46,392 nt of DNA, from contig CADCUZ010000036.1 in assembly GCA_902806015.1 (NCBI GenBank), forward strand, positions 1 through 46,392. The letters run 5' to 3'. The translations under genes were made by a program, and so were the position numbers. The notes under the pieces are model-generated. The model did no database searches. It was given only the letters and a program-made list of their open reading frames with translations, and had not been told where the DNA came from. This DNA comes from an uncultured Rubrobacteraceae bacterium (GTDB taxonomy: Bacteria; Actinomycetota; Rubrobacteria; Rubrobacterales; Rubrobacteraceae). Positions 1 to 8,663 of this stretch are shown one piece after another. The stretch's first letter is position 1; each line of letters opens with the position of its first letter.

Positions 1-71
1 GAGAGCTCTTTCGTTAGCGCTTCGTAGCGGCCGAGGGTCTCCCCGGCCAGCTTCAAGACCTGCTCGTCCAT
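1..71 (-). CDS. prfA: Peptide chain release factor 1, N-terminal fragment (runs off window)
   Basis: Only the first 23 codons are inside the window. They start at ATG (71-69) and read MDEQVLKLAGETLGRYEALT..., with the 'RYEALTKEL' element typical of the N-terminal helix of RF1, which releases peptides at UAA and UAG codons. The start overlaps the stop of the DUF1385 gene by one base (TGATG), so translation is probably coupled. The order rho, rpmE, DUF1385, prfA is a common actinobacterial/Firmicute arrangement and supports the call. The short length keeps this an inference from context plus a short match. Confidence 0.72.
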   Translation of the reverse strand, partial: MDEQVLKLAGETLGRYEALTKEL

Positions 72-985
72 CAGATCACCAGCTTGTTCGTCGCCTCGTT
101 CGGCTCTATCTTCGCCTGCTCTTCCATCGAGAGCACCTTCTTCAACGACGCCATCGCCACCTCTACCATGTCGTCTGAGGGCTCGCGCGTGGTAAGCCGC
201 TGCATCTGCAGGCCGGGCCAGACGAGCACCTGTACGAGCGGGCTCCCCTCGTTGCGGGCGCTCCACATGATGAACTCGAAGGCTATGCCCGCCACTAGCG
301 GGATGACGACCACCCGGCTTGCCAGCATGTACAGCCAGCCCTCCACGCCCAGCAGCGAGAAGGCCAGGATGGAGAGGACCAGCACGTACAAGACGAAGCT
401 CGTCCCGCAGCGGACGTGGCTCGTGTCGAGCTTGTGCGAGTTCTCGGGGACCAGTTCCTCGCCCCGCTCGTAGACCTTTATGGCCTTGTGTTCCGCGCCG
501 TGGTAGGCGAAGAAGCGTTTGATGTCCTTGCTGATCCAGGTGATGCCGACGATGTACAGGATAAAGATCCCGATCCGGATCGCGCCCTCTATCAGGTTGA
601 ACAGCACCGGGTTCTCGATGCCCGTCCCGGCGAGCGCCCCGAGCCCCTTGGTACCCAAGACCGGGGCCACGAGGAAGAGCCCGAAGCCGAGCACGAGCGC
701 GAAGAGCATGGTGCCCGCGATCTCCTTTTTGGAGAGCTCCTCTTCCTCGCCGAGCGCGATGTTCGTCGAGAGCGTGAGCGCCTTCATCCCGAGCCACAGC
801 GTCTCCCCGAGGGAAAGGGCGCCGCGGACGATGGGGAGCCTAAACAGCTTGCTCTTGCGGGTGATGGACCGGAAGGGCTCTGCCCGAAGCTCCACGTCCC
901 CGCCGGGCGCGCGGACGGCCATCCCCCAGAAGTTGGGAGAGCGCATCAGCACGCCCTCCATTATGGCCTGCCCGCCGACCCTCAA
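71..985 (-). CDS. DUF1385 (YqhQ-like) integral membrane protein
   Basis: A 304-residue protein of the DUF1385/YqhQ family. The N-terminal 'VGGQAIMEGVLMRSP' signature is diagnostic, and the family motifs 'YHGAEHKAI' and 'CGTSF' follow in the second half. Several hydrophobic stretches indicate a polytopic membrane protein. The molecular function of the family is not established. The start is taken as TTG at 985, seven codons before the conserved MEG motif, preceded by GGGGAC. The frame stays open back to a codon at 1051, but that would overlap rpmE by 56 bases and add a low-complexity Arg/Ser/Ala tail. It lies between rpmE and prfA and overlaps prfA by one base. Confidence 0.85.
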   Translation of the reverse strand: MRVGGQAIMEGVLMRSPNFWGMAVRAPGGDVELRAEPFRSITRKSKLFRLPIVRGALSLGETLWLGMKALTLSTNIALGEEEELSKKEIAGTMLFALVLGFGLFLVAPVLGTKGLGALAGTGIENPVLFNLIEGAIRIGIFILYIVGITWISKDIKRFFAYHGAEHKAIKVYERGEELVPENSHKLDTSHVRCGTSFVLYVLVLSILAFSLLGVEGWLYMLASRVVVIPLVAGIAFEFIMWSARNEGSPLVQVLVWPGLQMQRLTTREPSDDMVEVAMASLKKVLSMEEQAKIEPNEATNKLVI

Positions 986-995
986 GCGGTGTCCC

Positions 996-1253
996 CTACT
1001 GCCGGTTCTGGCGGGCCTGGCGGCGGTTCTCGAACCGCTGGACCCGGCCACCGGTGTCCACTATGCGCTGCTTGCCGGTGTAGAACGGGTGGCTCGCGCT
1101 GGAGATGTCGAGCTCCACCAGCGGGTACTCCTTGCCGTCCTCCCACGTTATCGTACGGCCCGTCTCGATGGTCGAGCGGCTAAGGATGGAAAAATTGGCG
1201 CTGTTGTCGCGGAACACGACCGGCCGGTACTCGGGATGGATGCCCTTTTTCAT
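996..1253 (-). CDS. rpmE2: Ribosomal protein L31, type B
   Basis: An 85-residue large-subunit ribosomal protein. It carries the type B L31 hallmarks '[14 protein letters not shown]', '[12 protein letters not shown]' and '[12 protein letters not shown]'. There is no cysteine, so the zinc-binding CxxC of type A L31 is absent. Type B paralogues usually replace the zinc form under zinc starvation; whether a type A copy exists elsewhere in this genome cannot be seen here. The length is normal and the start ATG is unambiguous. It follows rho on the same strand with about 100 bases between, and its stop sits 10 bases before the proposed DUF1385 start. Confidence 0.95.
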   Translation of the reverse strand: MKKGIHPEYRPVVFRDNSANFSILSRSTIETGRTITWEDGKEYPLVELDISSASHPFYTGKQRIVDTGGRVQRFENRRQARQNRQ

Positions 1254-1303
1254 CGTCTTTCCTCTTCTCGTCTAGCCTCTTGCAAGAGCCTACAGTTTAA
1301 CCA

Positions 1304-1343
1304 CGAAAACGCGGGGGGGTCCCGAGCGTTAGGGGCCCTCCCC
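1304..1343 (-). terminator. Possible intrinsic terminator after rho
   Basis: Just downstream of the rho stop on the minus strand, an 11-base stem can form between 1333-1343 and 1313-1323 with two mismatches and a 9-base loop. It is followed by GCGTTTTCG (1304-1312). The T-run is short, so termination may be partial before rpmE. Confidence 0.4.
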
Positions 1344-1352
1344 TGAAGGTGC

Positions 1353-2864
1353 CTAGCCGCGGACGCGCTGGAGCTCGCGAAGGAACTCGGCGTTCGAGTG
1401 GGTCTCCTTGAGCTTCTGGATGAGGAGCTCTATCTTCTGCGCACCGTCCAGCGCGTTCAGGATGCTGCGGACCTGCCAGACCCGCTGGGCCTCGGCCGGC
1501 TCCATGAGCAGCTCCTCCTTGCGCGTCGAGGAGTCCTCGATGTTGATGGCCGGGTAGATTCTGCGGTTCGCAAGCTTGCGCTCCAGGTGGATCTCCATGT
1601 TCCCCGTGCCCTTGAACTCCTCGTAGATGACTTCGTCCATCCGGCTCCCGGTCTCGACGAGCGCGCTGGCGAGGATGGTCAAAGACCCGCCATCCTCGAT
1701 ATTCCTCGCCGCCCCGAAGAACCGCTTGGGCGGGTAGAGCGCGGCGGAGTCGACACCGCCGGAGAGGATGCGCCCGCTTGCCGGGGCCGCAAGGTTGTAA
1801 GCCCTCGCGAGGCGGGTGATGGAGTCCAAGATAACGACGACGTCCTCGCCCTCCTCCACGAGCCGCCTGACCCGCTCCAGCAGGAGCTCGGCCACGGCTA
1901 TGTGGTTGTCGGCGGGCTGGTCGAACGTCGACGCCACGACCGTGGCCTCCTGGACGCTGCGCTGCCAGTCCGTGACCTCCTCGGGCCGCTCGTCGGCGAG
2001 CAGCACGAAGAGCTTGGTCTCCGGGTAGTTGGCGGCAATGGACTGAGCGATTTGCTTGAGGATGGTCGTCTTGCCCGCCTTCGGCGGGGAGACGATCAGG
2101 CCGCGCTGGCCCTTGCCTATGGGCGTGATGAGGTCCATGACGCGGGGGGCGATGTCGTTCGGCTTCCACTCCAGGCGCAGGCGCTCCTGAGGGAAGAGCG
2201 GGGTCAGATCGTCGAAGTTTTGGCGCCAGCGGCCCTTCTGGGGTTCCTCGCCGTTCACCGTCTCGATACGGACCATCGCCGGGTATTTCTCGCCCTCGCG
2301 GGCGGTCCGGATCTGGCCGACCACGTGGTCGCCGCGTCTGAGGTTGAAGCGCTTGATCTGGCTGGTCGAGACGTAGACGTCGCCCCGGCTCTGGCTGTAG
2401 CCGCCGGTCCTCAAGAAGCCAAACCCGTCGGGCAACACGTCGAGGATGCCGCTCTGCACGTTCTCCTCGCCGCCGCGCCGGTCCTGCTGGCCGCCCCGAT
2501 CTTGCGGCTTCCCGTCGGGACGTTTGCGATCCTCCCGACGCTCCTCGCGCCGCGTTTCCTGGCGCTGCGGGGGCCTTTCCTCGGATGCGGGAGCCTGGGT
2601 CTCCCCGTCGGCCACGGGGGCCGGCGGCTCTGGGAGGGTCGCCGTGGCGGCGTTACCGTTCTCGGTCGGCGCGTCCGGGGCTGGCGGGGAGCCGCCGTTC
2701 GGGGCCTCGTTGGCCTGCTGGCCGGCCTGCTCGGTGGCGACCTGGTAGATCATCTCCGCCAACTCGGGCTTGCGGTACTTGCGGTACTGCGTGATGCCGA
2801 GCTGCGAGGCGATTTGGTGCAGGTCGCTTAGGCGCTTGCGCTCGAGGGTTGCTTTTTCGGTCAT
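1353..2864 (-). CDS. rho: Transcription termination factor Rho
   Basis: A 503-residue RNA-dependent hexameric ATPase/helicase that ends transcription at C-rich untranslated RNA. An N-terminal Rho-N/SAP-like helical domain (about residues 10-42, '[13 protein letters not shown]') is followed by a long charged, disordered insert rich in Pro, Glu, Arg and Gly (about 45-135), typical of actinobacterial Rho. Then come the cold-shock-like RNA-binding domain ('[14 protein letters not shown]', from about 139) and the RecA-type ATPase with Walker A 'PPKAGKTT' (260-267), Walker B '[16 protein letters not shown]' (from about 342) and 'GRILSGGVD' (364-372). Nothing is missing. It is the first gene of the rho-rpmE-DUF1385-prfA run. 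Confidence 0.97.
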   Translation of the reverse strand: MTEKATLERKRLSDLHQIASQLGITQYRKYRKPELAEMIYQVATEQAGQQANEAPNGGSPPAPDAPTENGNAATATLPEPPAPVADGETQAPASEERPPQRQETRREERREDRKRPDGKPQDRGGQQDRRGGEENVQSGILDVLPDGFGFLRTGGYSQSRGDVYVSTSQIKRFNLRRGDHVVGQIRTAREGEKYPAMVRIETVNGEEPQKGRWRQNFDDLTPLFPQERLRLEWKPNDIAPRVMDLITPIGKGQRGLIVSPPKAGKTTILKQIAQSIAANYPETKLFVLLADERPEEVTDWQRSVQEATVVASTFDQPADNHIAVAELLLERVRRLVEEGEDVVVILDSITRLARAYNLAAPASGRILSGGVDSAALYPPKRFFGAARNIEDGGSLTILASALVETGSRMDEVIYEEFKGTGNMEIHLERKLANRRIYPAINIEDSSTRKEELLMEPAEAQRVWQVRSILNALDGAQKIELLIQKLKETHSNAEFLRELQRVRG

Positions 2865-2928
2865 GCTGGTGCTCCATCCTTCTTTTTTTGCGATGCGGGT
2901 ACGGCTGGGGCGGAATCGGGTCTGGGTT

Positions 2929-3731
2929 TCAAAGCTGGGAACCCTTTCGCCCGGCCTCGGGCTCCAGGGCGTGAATGGTGTCCATAAATCTTACCACACG
3001 GGGCTCGGTGGACATTACGACCGTGTGCGTCCTCGCCCCGCCGCGGAAGCACCTCACCCCGTTTAGGGGCTCGCCGGGGGTGATGCCCGTCGCGACGAAG
3101 ACCACGTCGTCTTCCCTGATCAGGTCGTCGAGGGTTAGCTTTCGCTCAGGTTCGCCGAACCAGTACTCCGCCAGTTTGTCCACCTGCGCGCGCTGCGTGG
3201 GCCACATCCGGGCCTGCATCTCGCCGAGCACGGCGACCGTGATCTCCTCCGGGCGACGGCCTATGGCCTCGGCTATCGCCCGCACATTCCCCGAGATGGG
3301 CGCGTCTATGTCTATGGTACCTTTGGCACCAGGCCCCACGATAAGCTTGCTCATGTACATGTCCGGCGTCCTCAGGATGCCGCCCCTCGGGGCCGCCGAC
3401 ACCGCGGAAATCGAGCCCTCCTGGCCCCGGATGAGCGACTGCAGACCCTCCACCGGCTCCACTGCGAGAGGTCCACCTCCAGGGCGCCGGACCCCAGCAC
3501 GTCCGCCACGTTCAGCGCCCAAGTCCCGCTCTTGGGTGCCCGGACCCTCCCCTTCTCGTCTAGACGCTCCTCGCGCGGGCTCACCACCTTGCCCTCGTTG
3601 GAGACGCCCTTCAGCCCCTCGCCGAAGGTCTCCATGGCGAGGGTGTAGGCGCTCTCCGGGTCGCCGGATCCTTCGAGGCGCGCGACCTGCAGCGCTACCA
3701 TCTCGGTAACGGCCGCGCACTCGACGGCCAC
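2929..3731 (-). pseudogene. glpX: Class II fructose-1,6-bisphosphatase (GlpX) pseudogene
   Basis: Two frames together spell a GlpX-type phosphatase, the gluconeogenic FBPase. The N-terminal part ('AAVTEMVALQVARLEG', 3731 down to about 3470, GTG start) is in one frame. The rest ('VEPVEGLQSLIRGQEGSIS', 'PDMYMSKLIVGPGAKGTIDI', 'FVATGITPGEPLNGV', 'GGARTHTVVM') is in another. The break is at the CTCTC run (3466-3470), where two extra bases split 'EVDL' from 'AVEPVEG'. In addition, 'ITVAVL' is joined directly to 'GEMQARMWP'. In intact GlpX about 70 residues lie between these points, including the PRH and GIGGAPEGV segments. The usual metal-site GEGE...DE motif near residue 60 is not recognisable. 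The two independent lesions argue for a dead gene rather than a sequencing error. Confidence 0.82.
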
Positions 3732-3949
3732 GGTTGCTATGGACCCCGGGCGGGGATCGATCGTTCTAATGGGCTCTCACCAAACCTCCCGTGCCGGCCA
3801 AGGCGTCCCACCGGAGGCGGGCGCCTTTGATGGCAGGATCTGCTCGGAAACGCCGCGGAGCGGCTCCTTACCCCTGAGGAATCGGAACCGTCTTTTCGGA
3901 CGCCAGAAGTATACACGGTCCCTCAAAGTACGACCACCGTGCGGTCCCC

Positions 3950-5254
3950 TCACCCGACCGCCCGACGCGCCAGCCGCAACAACTCCCCGTCGAGCCCCTC
4001 TCCCACGGGGTCGTTGTCGCAGTAGAGGACCGGCCGTCCCTCCTCCGCCCCCCGCCGGGTCACCACGTCGACGGCCGCGGCCTTTATCTCCGTGAGGTAC
4101 CCATCCACGGGCGGCATCCGGTCGAGGTCCGCGGCGAGCCTTCCCCTATCCGAGAGGTTGCCGGAGGCCCCCGCTACCTCGCACCCGTACCGTTCCTCCA
4201 GGTGACACGCGAGCTTTTCGAGCACCGACTCGGGGGCCGTAGACACGTAGGCTAGGCGCATCCCCGCGACGTCTCCGACGGGTCGAGGCCGGAAGACTGT
4301 CGGCACGGCGGGAAGGTCGGGCCGGACCTCGCGCACCCGCTCTAGAAGGTCGCGTACCCGCCCCTCGTCTGCCAGTGGCTCCTCGCTCATCGTCAGGAGG
4401 AGTAGATCCGAGATCAGGAGCCGGTACGCGCCGAGGAACCCGGCGATGTACTCGGGGTCCTGGTGCGCCCCCGCCACCAGTATCCTTCCGTCAACCCGGA
4501 CCGGCGGCATCGCCGCGCCCGAGCCGTCGAAGATGGTCACGCCGGTGTCGAGACCGTTGGCGATCTCGGCCCCTTCGAGCACGTTGGAGACGAAGGGCTC
4601 CCCGGCGAGCCCGCCGCCGCACCTGCGGCACCCGACGGTCGTCACCCGACTTAGCGCCGCCGTCTCGTAGTAGTCGCTCGCCGCGTGCGCCCCCCGCCCC
4701 AGCGCCTCCAGCAGGTACGCGCTGCCCACCTCCAGCTTGTGGCCCTCGATCACCTCGGGACGTCGCGGCCCCCCGCGCCCCATAGAGACGACCCCCGGAT
4801 AGAAACCCTCCCGCGCCAGGAGACGCGCCAGGTAGCCGGAGACTGCCGTCTTCCCCACCCGCTTGCCGGTGCCGATCACCGCGAGCGAGGGCTTCGTCGA
4901 GGCGTCGCGCAGCTCCGGCGGCCGCAGCTCGAAGTCGCTGCCGACGTACCGGGCGCCCGCGGCCAGGGAGAGGGAAGCTATGCGCATCCGTTCGCGGTAG
5001 CCGATCACGGGCTCGTCGGAGAGGTCCACCACGACGTCCACCTCGTGCTCCGAGAGCGCCCTCCCGACGGCGGAGAGCGGGTCCTCTCCGTGCACGAGGG
5101 GCAGGCCGTAGTCCGTCCCCTCCTTGAGCTTCTCCGTGCCGCCGAGAAAGGCCGCCACCGCGCCCGTGGCGCCGAGGGATTCCTCTACGCTGCGCATGGC
5201 GTCCAGGACGACGGGCGGGTAGTGCTCGCCGTCTATAAGAAAGAGTGCCCGCAC
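3950..5254 (-). CDS. Cyclic 2,3-diphosphoglycerate synthetase-like P-loop protein
   Basis: A 434-residue cytosolic protein resembling the cyclic-2,3-diphosphoglycerate synthetase family (COG2403), in which the archaeal enzyme uses ATP to close 2,3-diphosphoglycerate into a cyclic phosphoanhydride, an osmolyte/thermoprotectant. Visible features are the N-terminal 'LIDGEHYPPVV' (residues 6-16), a P-loop 'GTGKRVGKTA' (128-137), 'SMGRGGP' (157-163), a Cys-x2-Cys pair (209/212) in 'GCRRCGGG', and 'IFDGSGAAMPPV' (241-252). Length fits the family. It starts 15 bases downstream of the metallophosphoesterase stop, so the two are probably cotranscribed. Substrate is inferred from family resemblance only; an uncharacterised ATP-dependent ligase/kinase is the alternative. 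Confidence 0.7.
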   Translation of the reverse strand: MRALFLIDGEHYPPVVLDAMRSVEESLGATGAVAAFLGGTEKLKEGTDYGLPLVHGEDPLSAVGRALSEHEVDVVVDLSDEPVIGYRERMRIASLSLAAGARYVGSDFELRPPELRDASTKPSLAVIGTGKRVGKTAVSGYLARLLAREGFYPGVVSMGRGGPRRPEVIEGHKLEVGSAYLLEALGRGAHAASDYYETAALSRVTTVGCRRCGGGLAGEPFVSNVLEGAEIANGLDTGVTIFDGSGAAMPPVRVDGRILVAGAHQDPEYIAGFLGAYRLLISDLLLLTMSEEPLADEGRVRDLLERVREVRPDLPAVPTVFRPRPVGDVAGMRLAYVSTAPESVLEKLACHLEERYGCEVAGASGNLSDRGRLAADLDRMPPVDGYLTEIKAAAVDVVTRRGAEEGRPVLYCDNDPVGEGLDGELLRLARRAVG

Positions 5255-5269
5255 GCGAGAGGCCCGGGA

Positions 5270-6109
5270 CTACTCGCCGCCGAGCGCGACCTCCGGGTCC
5301 ACGCCCACTTCTGCGTCGATCCTCTCCTCGTGGCGCACGTACTCGTGGGTGGTCGAGTCGAAGTCCACGGTGAGTTCCCGTTGCTTGAACGGGTACTTGC
5401 GGAAGACCTTTACGCGCCCGTCTTCTATTTCGATAACGTTGTAGCAAGGCCGCGTGTTGCCGCGCAGGCGGGTCGTAGAGGCGGTGCCGGCGTTCACTAT
5501 AAAGAAGTCTTCCAGCTTCCAGGAGTACGGGACGTGCTTGTGGCCCGAAAGGACGAGGTCCACGCCCACCTCGTCTAGAAGCTCGAGCACGTCGCCCGCA
5601 TCGAAAATGATGTTGCGCTCGCGGCCCGTGCCCGGGATCGGGATGAGGTGGTGATGGATCACGAATATCTTGAGCTTCTCCCCGGCGTTCGCGAAGGACT
5701 CGTGGATAAACTCGTAGTGCTCGCGCCCCACCCTCCCATCGTTGAGGTCCGGCTCGGACGAGTCTATGCCGACCATGACCGCGTCGTCGTACTCGATGCA
5801 GGAGTACCGCTCCCCGAAGAGCCGCTCGAAGTGGACGTAGCCGACGTTGCGCGAGTCGTGGTTGCCGGGGATGACCATCACGTTCGGGCAATCGAAGCGC
5901 CGCACGTACTCGGCGGCGATCTCGAACTCCTGCCGGTAGCCCGCGTTGGTCAGGTCTCCCGAGACCACCACCGCCGCCGGTTCCAGATCGTTTATCTCCA
6001 GTATGGAGCGCTCCAGGAGGTCGGGGATAAAGTGCGGGCTTCCGCAGTGGATGTCGCTGATCTGGCAGATCGTTAGCCGGCTGCCTGCGCTCATCGCCTC
6101 CCCGTCCAT
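5270..6109 (-). CDS. Calcineurin-like metallophosphoesterase
   Basis: A 279-residue dinuclear-metal phosphoesterase of the CpdA/Icc-like class, likely acting on cyclic nucleotides or other phosphodiesters. All five family blocks are present: 'SDIHCG' (Asp19, His21), 'SGDLTNAG' (Asp52), 'PGNHD' (81-85), 'IHHHLIP' (151-157) and 'SGHKH' (188-192). No signal peptide is seen, so it should be cytoplasmic. A second in-frame ATG at 6094 is preceded by GGGGAGG but very closely, so the start is uncertain by five codons. A TATACT box at 6135-6140 (minus strand) may be the -10 of its promoter. It precedes the cyclic-diphosphoglycerate-synthetase-like gene by 15 bases, suggesting a shared phosphoester-metabolite role. 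Confidence 0.88.
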   Translation of the reverse strand: MDGEAMSAGSRLTICQISDIHCGSPHFIPDLLERSILEINDLEPAAVVVSGDLTNAGYRQEFEIAAEYVRRFDCPNVMVIPGNHDSRNVGYVHFERLFGERYSCIEYDDAVMVGIDSSEPDLNDGRVGREHYEFIHESFANAGEKLKIFVIHHHLIPIPGTGRERNIIFDAGDVLELLDEVGVDLVLSGHKHVPYSWKLEDFFIVNAGTASTTRLRGNTRPCYNVIEIEDGRVKVFRKYPFKQRELTVDFDSTTHEYVRHEERIDAEVGVDPEVALGGE

Positions 6110-6277
6110 AACCGATACCGGTGACGCCCCGCAGAGTATAGCAAAGGCCCTGCCGGCCCTGTCCTACCCCGATGACGGCCGCGCCGCGGTCCGCGATCAT
6201 CCCCCCGCGAACGCCCGACGCCCGGTCGGACGCCGGCCGGTTTGTGACCGGGCAACGTTCGTCCGAACGGGGTTCTT

Positions 6278-7915
6278 CTACATCTTCTCCGGTGCGGCGA
6301 CGCCCACGAGGTCGAGCCCGGCGCGGAGCACGGTTTTCGTGGCCGCGCACAGGGCGAGCCGCCGGGCGCGGAGGCCCGCCTCCTCTACCAGCACCCGGTG
6401 CACCGTGTAGAACTGGTGGAAGCGGTTGGCGAGGGTTTCGATGTACGTCGGGATCGGGTGCGCCTCCCGCCGGGCCGCTGCGTTTTCCACCACCCGGGGG
6501 AAGTCCAGCAGCTCGAGCACGAGCTGGCGCTCCTCCGCGGCGAGCCCGCCGGCGGGCGCGTCCTTGATGTCCTCCGGATGCATACCGGCCCGCTCGAAGA
6601 TGCTCGCTATGCGGGCGTGGGCGTACTGCACGTAAAAGACCGGGTTCTCGTCCGACTGGTTCACGGCGAGCTCCAGGTCGAAGTTGATCTCGCTCTTGTG
6701 CGAGGACCTGACGTAGAAGTACCGCGCCACGTCCTCACCCACCTCGTCGAGCAGCTCGTCGAGCGTCACTATGTTGCCCGCCCGCTTGCTGAACTTGACC
6801 TGCTCGTCCTCGCGCACGAGCTTGACGAGCCGCACGAGCTCGACCTCGTAAAAATCCTCCGGGAGGCCGAGCGCCAGGAGGCCGGCCCGGATGCGGGGCG
6901 GGTAGCCTGTGTGGTCCGCGCCGAGCACGTCCACCGCCGTGGCGAAGCCGCGCCTGTGCTTGTTGCGGTGGTAGGCGAGGTCGGGGGCCATGTAGGTGTA
7001 GGAGCCGTCCTTTTTGCGGAGGACCCGGTCCTTGTCGTCACCGAGCTTTGAAGAGTCGAGCCACAGGGCGCCGTCGCTCTCGTAGACGTGGCCCGACTCT
7101 TCGAGCTCGGAGATCAGGGCCTCTATCTCCCCCGACTCGTAGAGGTCCTTCTCGTTGAAAAAGTTGTCGAACCGGACCCGCACCCTGGCGAGCGTCCGCT
7201 CGATGTCGTCCATGCACCAGCGGGTGGCGAACGCCTGGATCTGCGATAGCGCCTCGTCCGGGGGCATCTCCAGGTAGACCTCGCCCCGCTCGTCCGCGAG
7301 GGCCCGCGCTATCTCTAGGACGTACTCGCCCGGGTACAGCGCACCTGGGTCGGTTACGGGCCACTCCCGGCCGTAGATGCCGGCGTACTGGGCGGTCACG
7401 GACTCGCCGAGGATGCGGATCTGGTTCCCACCGTCGTTGAAGTAGTACTCGCGGTAGACCGGCCGCCCGGCCGCCTCGAGTATCCGGGCGAGCGAGTCCC
7501 CGTAGGCGGCCTGCCGCCCGTGCCCGACGTGCATCGGCCCCGTCGGGTTCGCGCTGACGTACTCGAGCATGAAGGGGCTCCCCTCCGGCTCCCTACGGCC
7601 GTAGCGTTCCCCCGCCTCCAGCAAAGCCCCGACCTCCGCGCACAATGCCTCGTCCGCCAGCCGAAAGTTGACGAACCCCGGTCCGGCCACCCCGGCCTCC
7701 CGGACGAAAGGCACGTCCAGCGCCCCGACCAAGGTCTCCGCGACTTCCCGCGGGTTGCGCCTAAGCACGCGGGCGTTCGCGAGCGCGACATTGGTGGCGA
7801 AGTCGCCGTGAACCGGATCGTTCGGCCGCTCGACGTGTACGGTCTCGAGCTCCACGTCGTAGGCCTTCTTTACGGCGTTCCGCACGGCCCCTGCCAGGCG
7901 CCCCTCAAAGCTCAC
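6278..7915 (-). CDS. argS: Arginyl-tRNA synthetase
   Basis: A 545-residue class I aminoacyl-tRNA synthetase charging tRNA-Arg. It shows the 'SANPTGPMHVGHGRQ' signature with HIGH box HVGH (129-132), the 'VKFSKRAGN' KMSKS equivalent, and the C-terminal anticodon-binding DALR-type domain ending 'RAGLDLVGVAAPEKM'. The start is taken as GTG at 7915, which overlaps the TGA of the upstream small gene (GTGA) and is preceded by a G-rich stretch. The frame is open to 7987, but that would overlap the upstream gene more deeply and add an unconserved Gly/Arg tail. Coupling to the upstream gene is likely. Confidence 0.95.
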   Translation of the reverse strand: MSFEGRLAGAVRNAVKKAYDVELETVHVERPNDPVHGDFATNVALANARVLRRNPREVAETLVGALDVPFVREAGVAGPGFVNFRLADEALCAEVGALLEAGERYGRREPEGSPFMLEYVSANPTGPMHVGHGRQAAYGDSLARILEAAGRPVYREYYFNDGGNQIRILGESVTAQYAGIYGREWPVTDPGALYPGEYVLEIARALADERGEVYLEMPPDEALSQIQAFATRWCMDDIERTLARVRVRFDNFFNEKDLYESGEIEALISELEESGHVYESDGALWLDSSKLGDDKDRVLRKKDGSYTYMAPDLAYHRNKHRRGFATAVDVLGADHTGYPPRIRAGLLALGLPEDFYEVELVRLVKLVREDEQVKFSKRAGNIVTLDELLDEVGEDVARYFYVRSSHKSEINFDLELAVNQSDENPVFYVQYAHARIASIFERAGMHPEDIKDAPAGGLAAEERQLVLELLDFPRVVENAAARREAHPIPTYIETLANRFHQFYTVHRVLVEEAGLRARRLALCAATKTVLRAGLDLVGVAAPEKM

Positions 7916-8082
7916 CAGCCGCCCCCCGCGAGCCCATCGAGCAACCGCCGGTTCTCCCCGGCCACCCACCCCGTCTCCCCCGGACAAAACTCCCGCGGCA
8001 CGTCGAAGTTGCGCCCCCCGTCAGGGTAGGGCAACACCACGACCCAGCCCCCGTCCTCGAACCTGTCTATCTGCAAACGCAC
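7912..8082 (-). CDS. Small DUF3006-like protein
   Basis: A 56-residue protein reading 'RLQIDRFEDGGWVVVLP...FDVPREFCPG', which resembles the short beta-rich DUF3006 family of unknown function (a modest match). GTG at 8082 is chosen because the family begins right at this strand and because TATATT lies seven bases before it, the spacing of a leaderless actinobacterial promoter. The frame is also open to an ATG at 8154, which would add 24 unconserved residues. Its stop overlaps the argS start. Confidence 0.55.
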   Translation of the reverse strand: MRLQIDRFEDGGWVVVLPYPDGGRNFDVPREFCPGETGWVAGENRRLLDGLAGGGW

Positions 8083-8095
8083 GCAGGTAAATATA
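8083..8095 (-). promoter_or_regulatory. Candidate leaderless promoter (-10 TATATT)
   Basis: On the minus strand TATATT is followed by TACCTGC and then GTG. This places the likely transcription start on the start codon, as in many actinobacterial leaderless messages. No good -35 hexamer is visible and there is no Shine-Dalgarno sequence before this GTG. Confidence 0.42.
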
Positions 8096-8189
8096 GCAGT
8101 TAGGCTACAGGGATCGGGGTTCATGTGGCCCGTTACGAGGGACTTTTCGGGCAACTACCGAAACCCGGTTCCCGCGGTCTGAAACCCCT

Positions 8190-8663
8190 TCACCAATGGT
8201 ACTTCTCGCCGCGGTCTATCTTCACGGCGCGGTACAGCTGCTCCATAAGGACGACCCTGGCGAGGGCGTGGGGGAGCGTGATCTCCCCGAACGACCACAC
8301 CTCGTCGGCCCGGTCGAGGACCTGCGGCGAGAGGCCCAAGGGCCCGCCGAGCACTACCGTCAAGTCGCCGCGGCCCGAGACCCCAAGCGCCCCGAGGCGC
8401 CGGGCTAGCCCTTTGGAGGAGAGCCGCGTGCCGCGCTCGCGGTCGAGCGCGACGACGTGGGAGTTGGCGGCGATGCGCCTGGTGAGGCGTTCCCCTTCGG
8501 CGGCGAGCACCTCGCTTTGGGAGCGCCGGTTCATGTCCGCTTCGGGGACCTCTATCGCCTCGACGGCAAAGTGGCGCCGCAGGCGCCTGGCGTAGTCAGC
8601 GCAGCCGTCGGCGGGCCAGCCTTTCAGCTTGCCGACGGCGACGATGGTGGCGCGCCGGATCAC
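8190..8663 (-). CDS. rlmH: 23S rRNA (pseudouridine1915-N3)-methyltransferase RlmH
   Basis: A 157-residue SPOUT-class methyltransferase that methylates pseudouridine 1915 in helix 69 of 23S rRNA on assembled ribosomes. The N-terminal 'IVAVGKLKG', the SAM-binding knot 'VVLGGPLGL' and the C-terminal 'EQLYRAVKIDRGEKYHW' are all family hallmarks and the length is standard. Its ATG overlaps the stop of the upstream beta-lactamase-fold gene by four bases (ATGA), so the two are translationally coupled. Confidence 0.95.
   Translation of the reverse strand: MIRRATIVAVGKLKGWPADGCADYARRLRRHFAVEAIEVPEADMNRRSQSEVLAAEGERLTRRIAANSHVVALDRERGTRLSSKGLARRLGALGVSGRGDLTVVLGGPLGLSPQVLDRADEVWSFGEITLPHALARVVLMEQLYRAVKIDRGEKYHW

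Noticed and set aside
1398..2831. Long open frame on the plus strand opposite rho
   Set aside because: High GC keeps the complementary frame open; its translation shows no family motifs while the minus strand is an unmistakable Rho.
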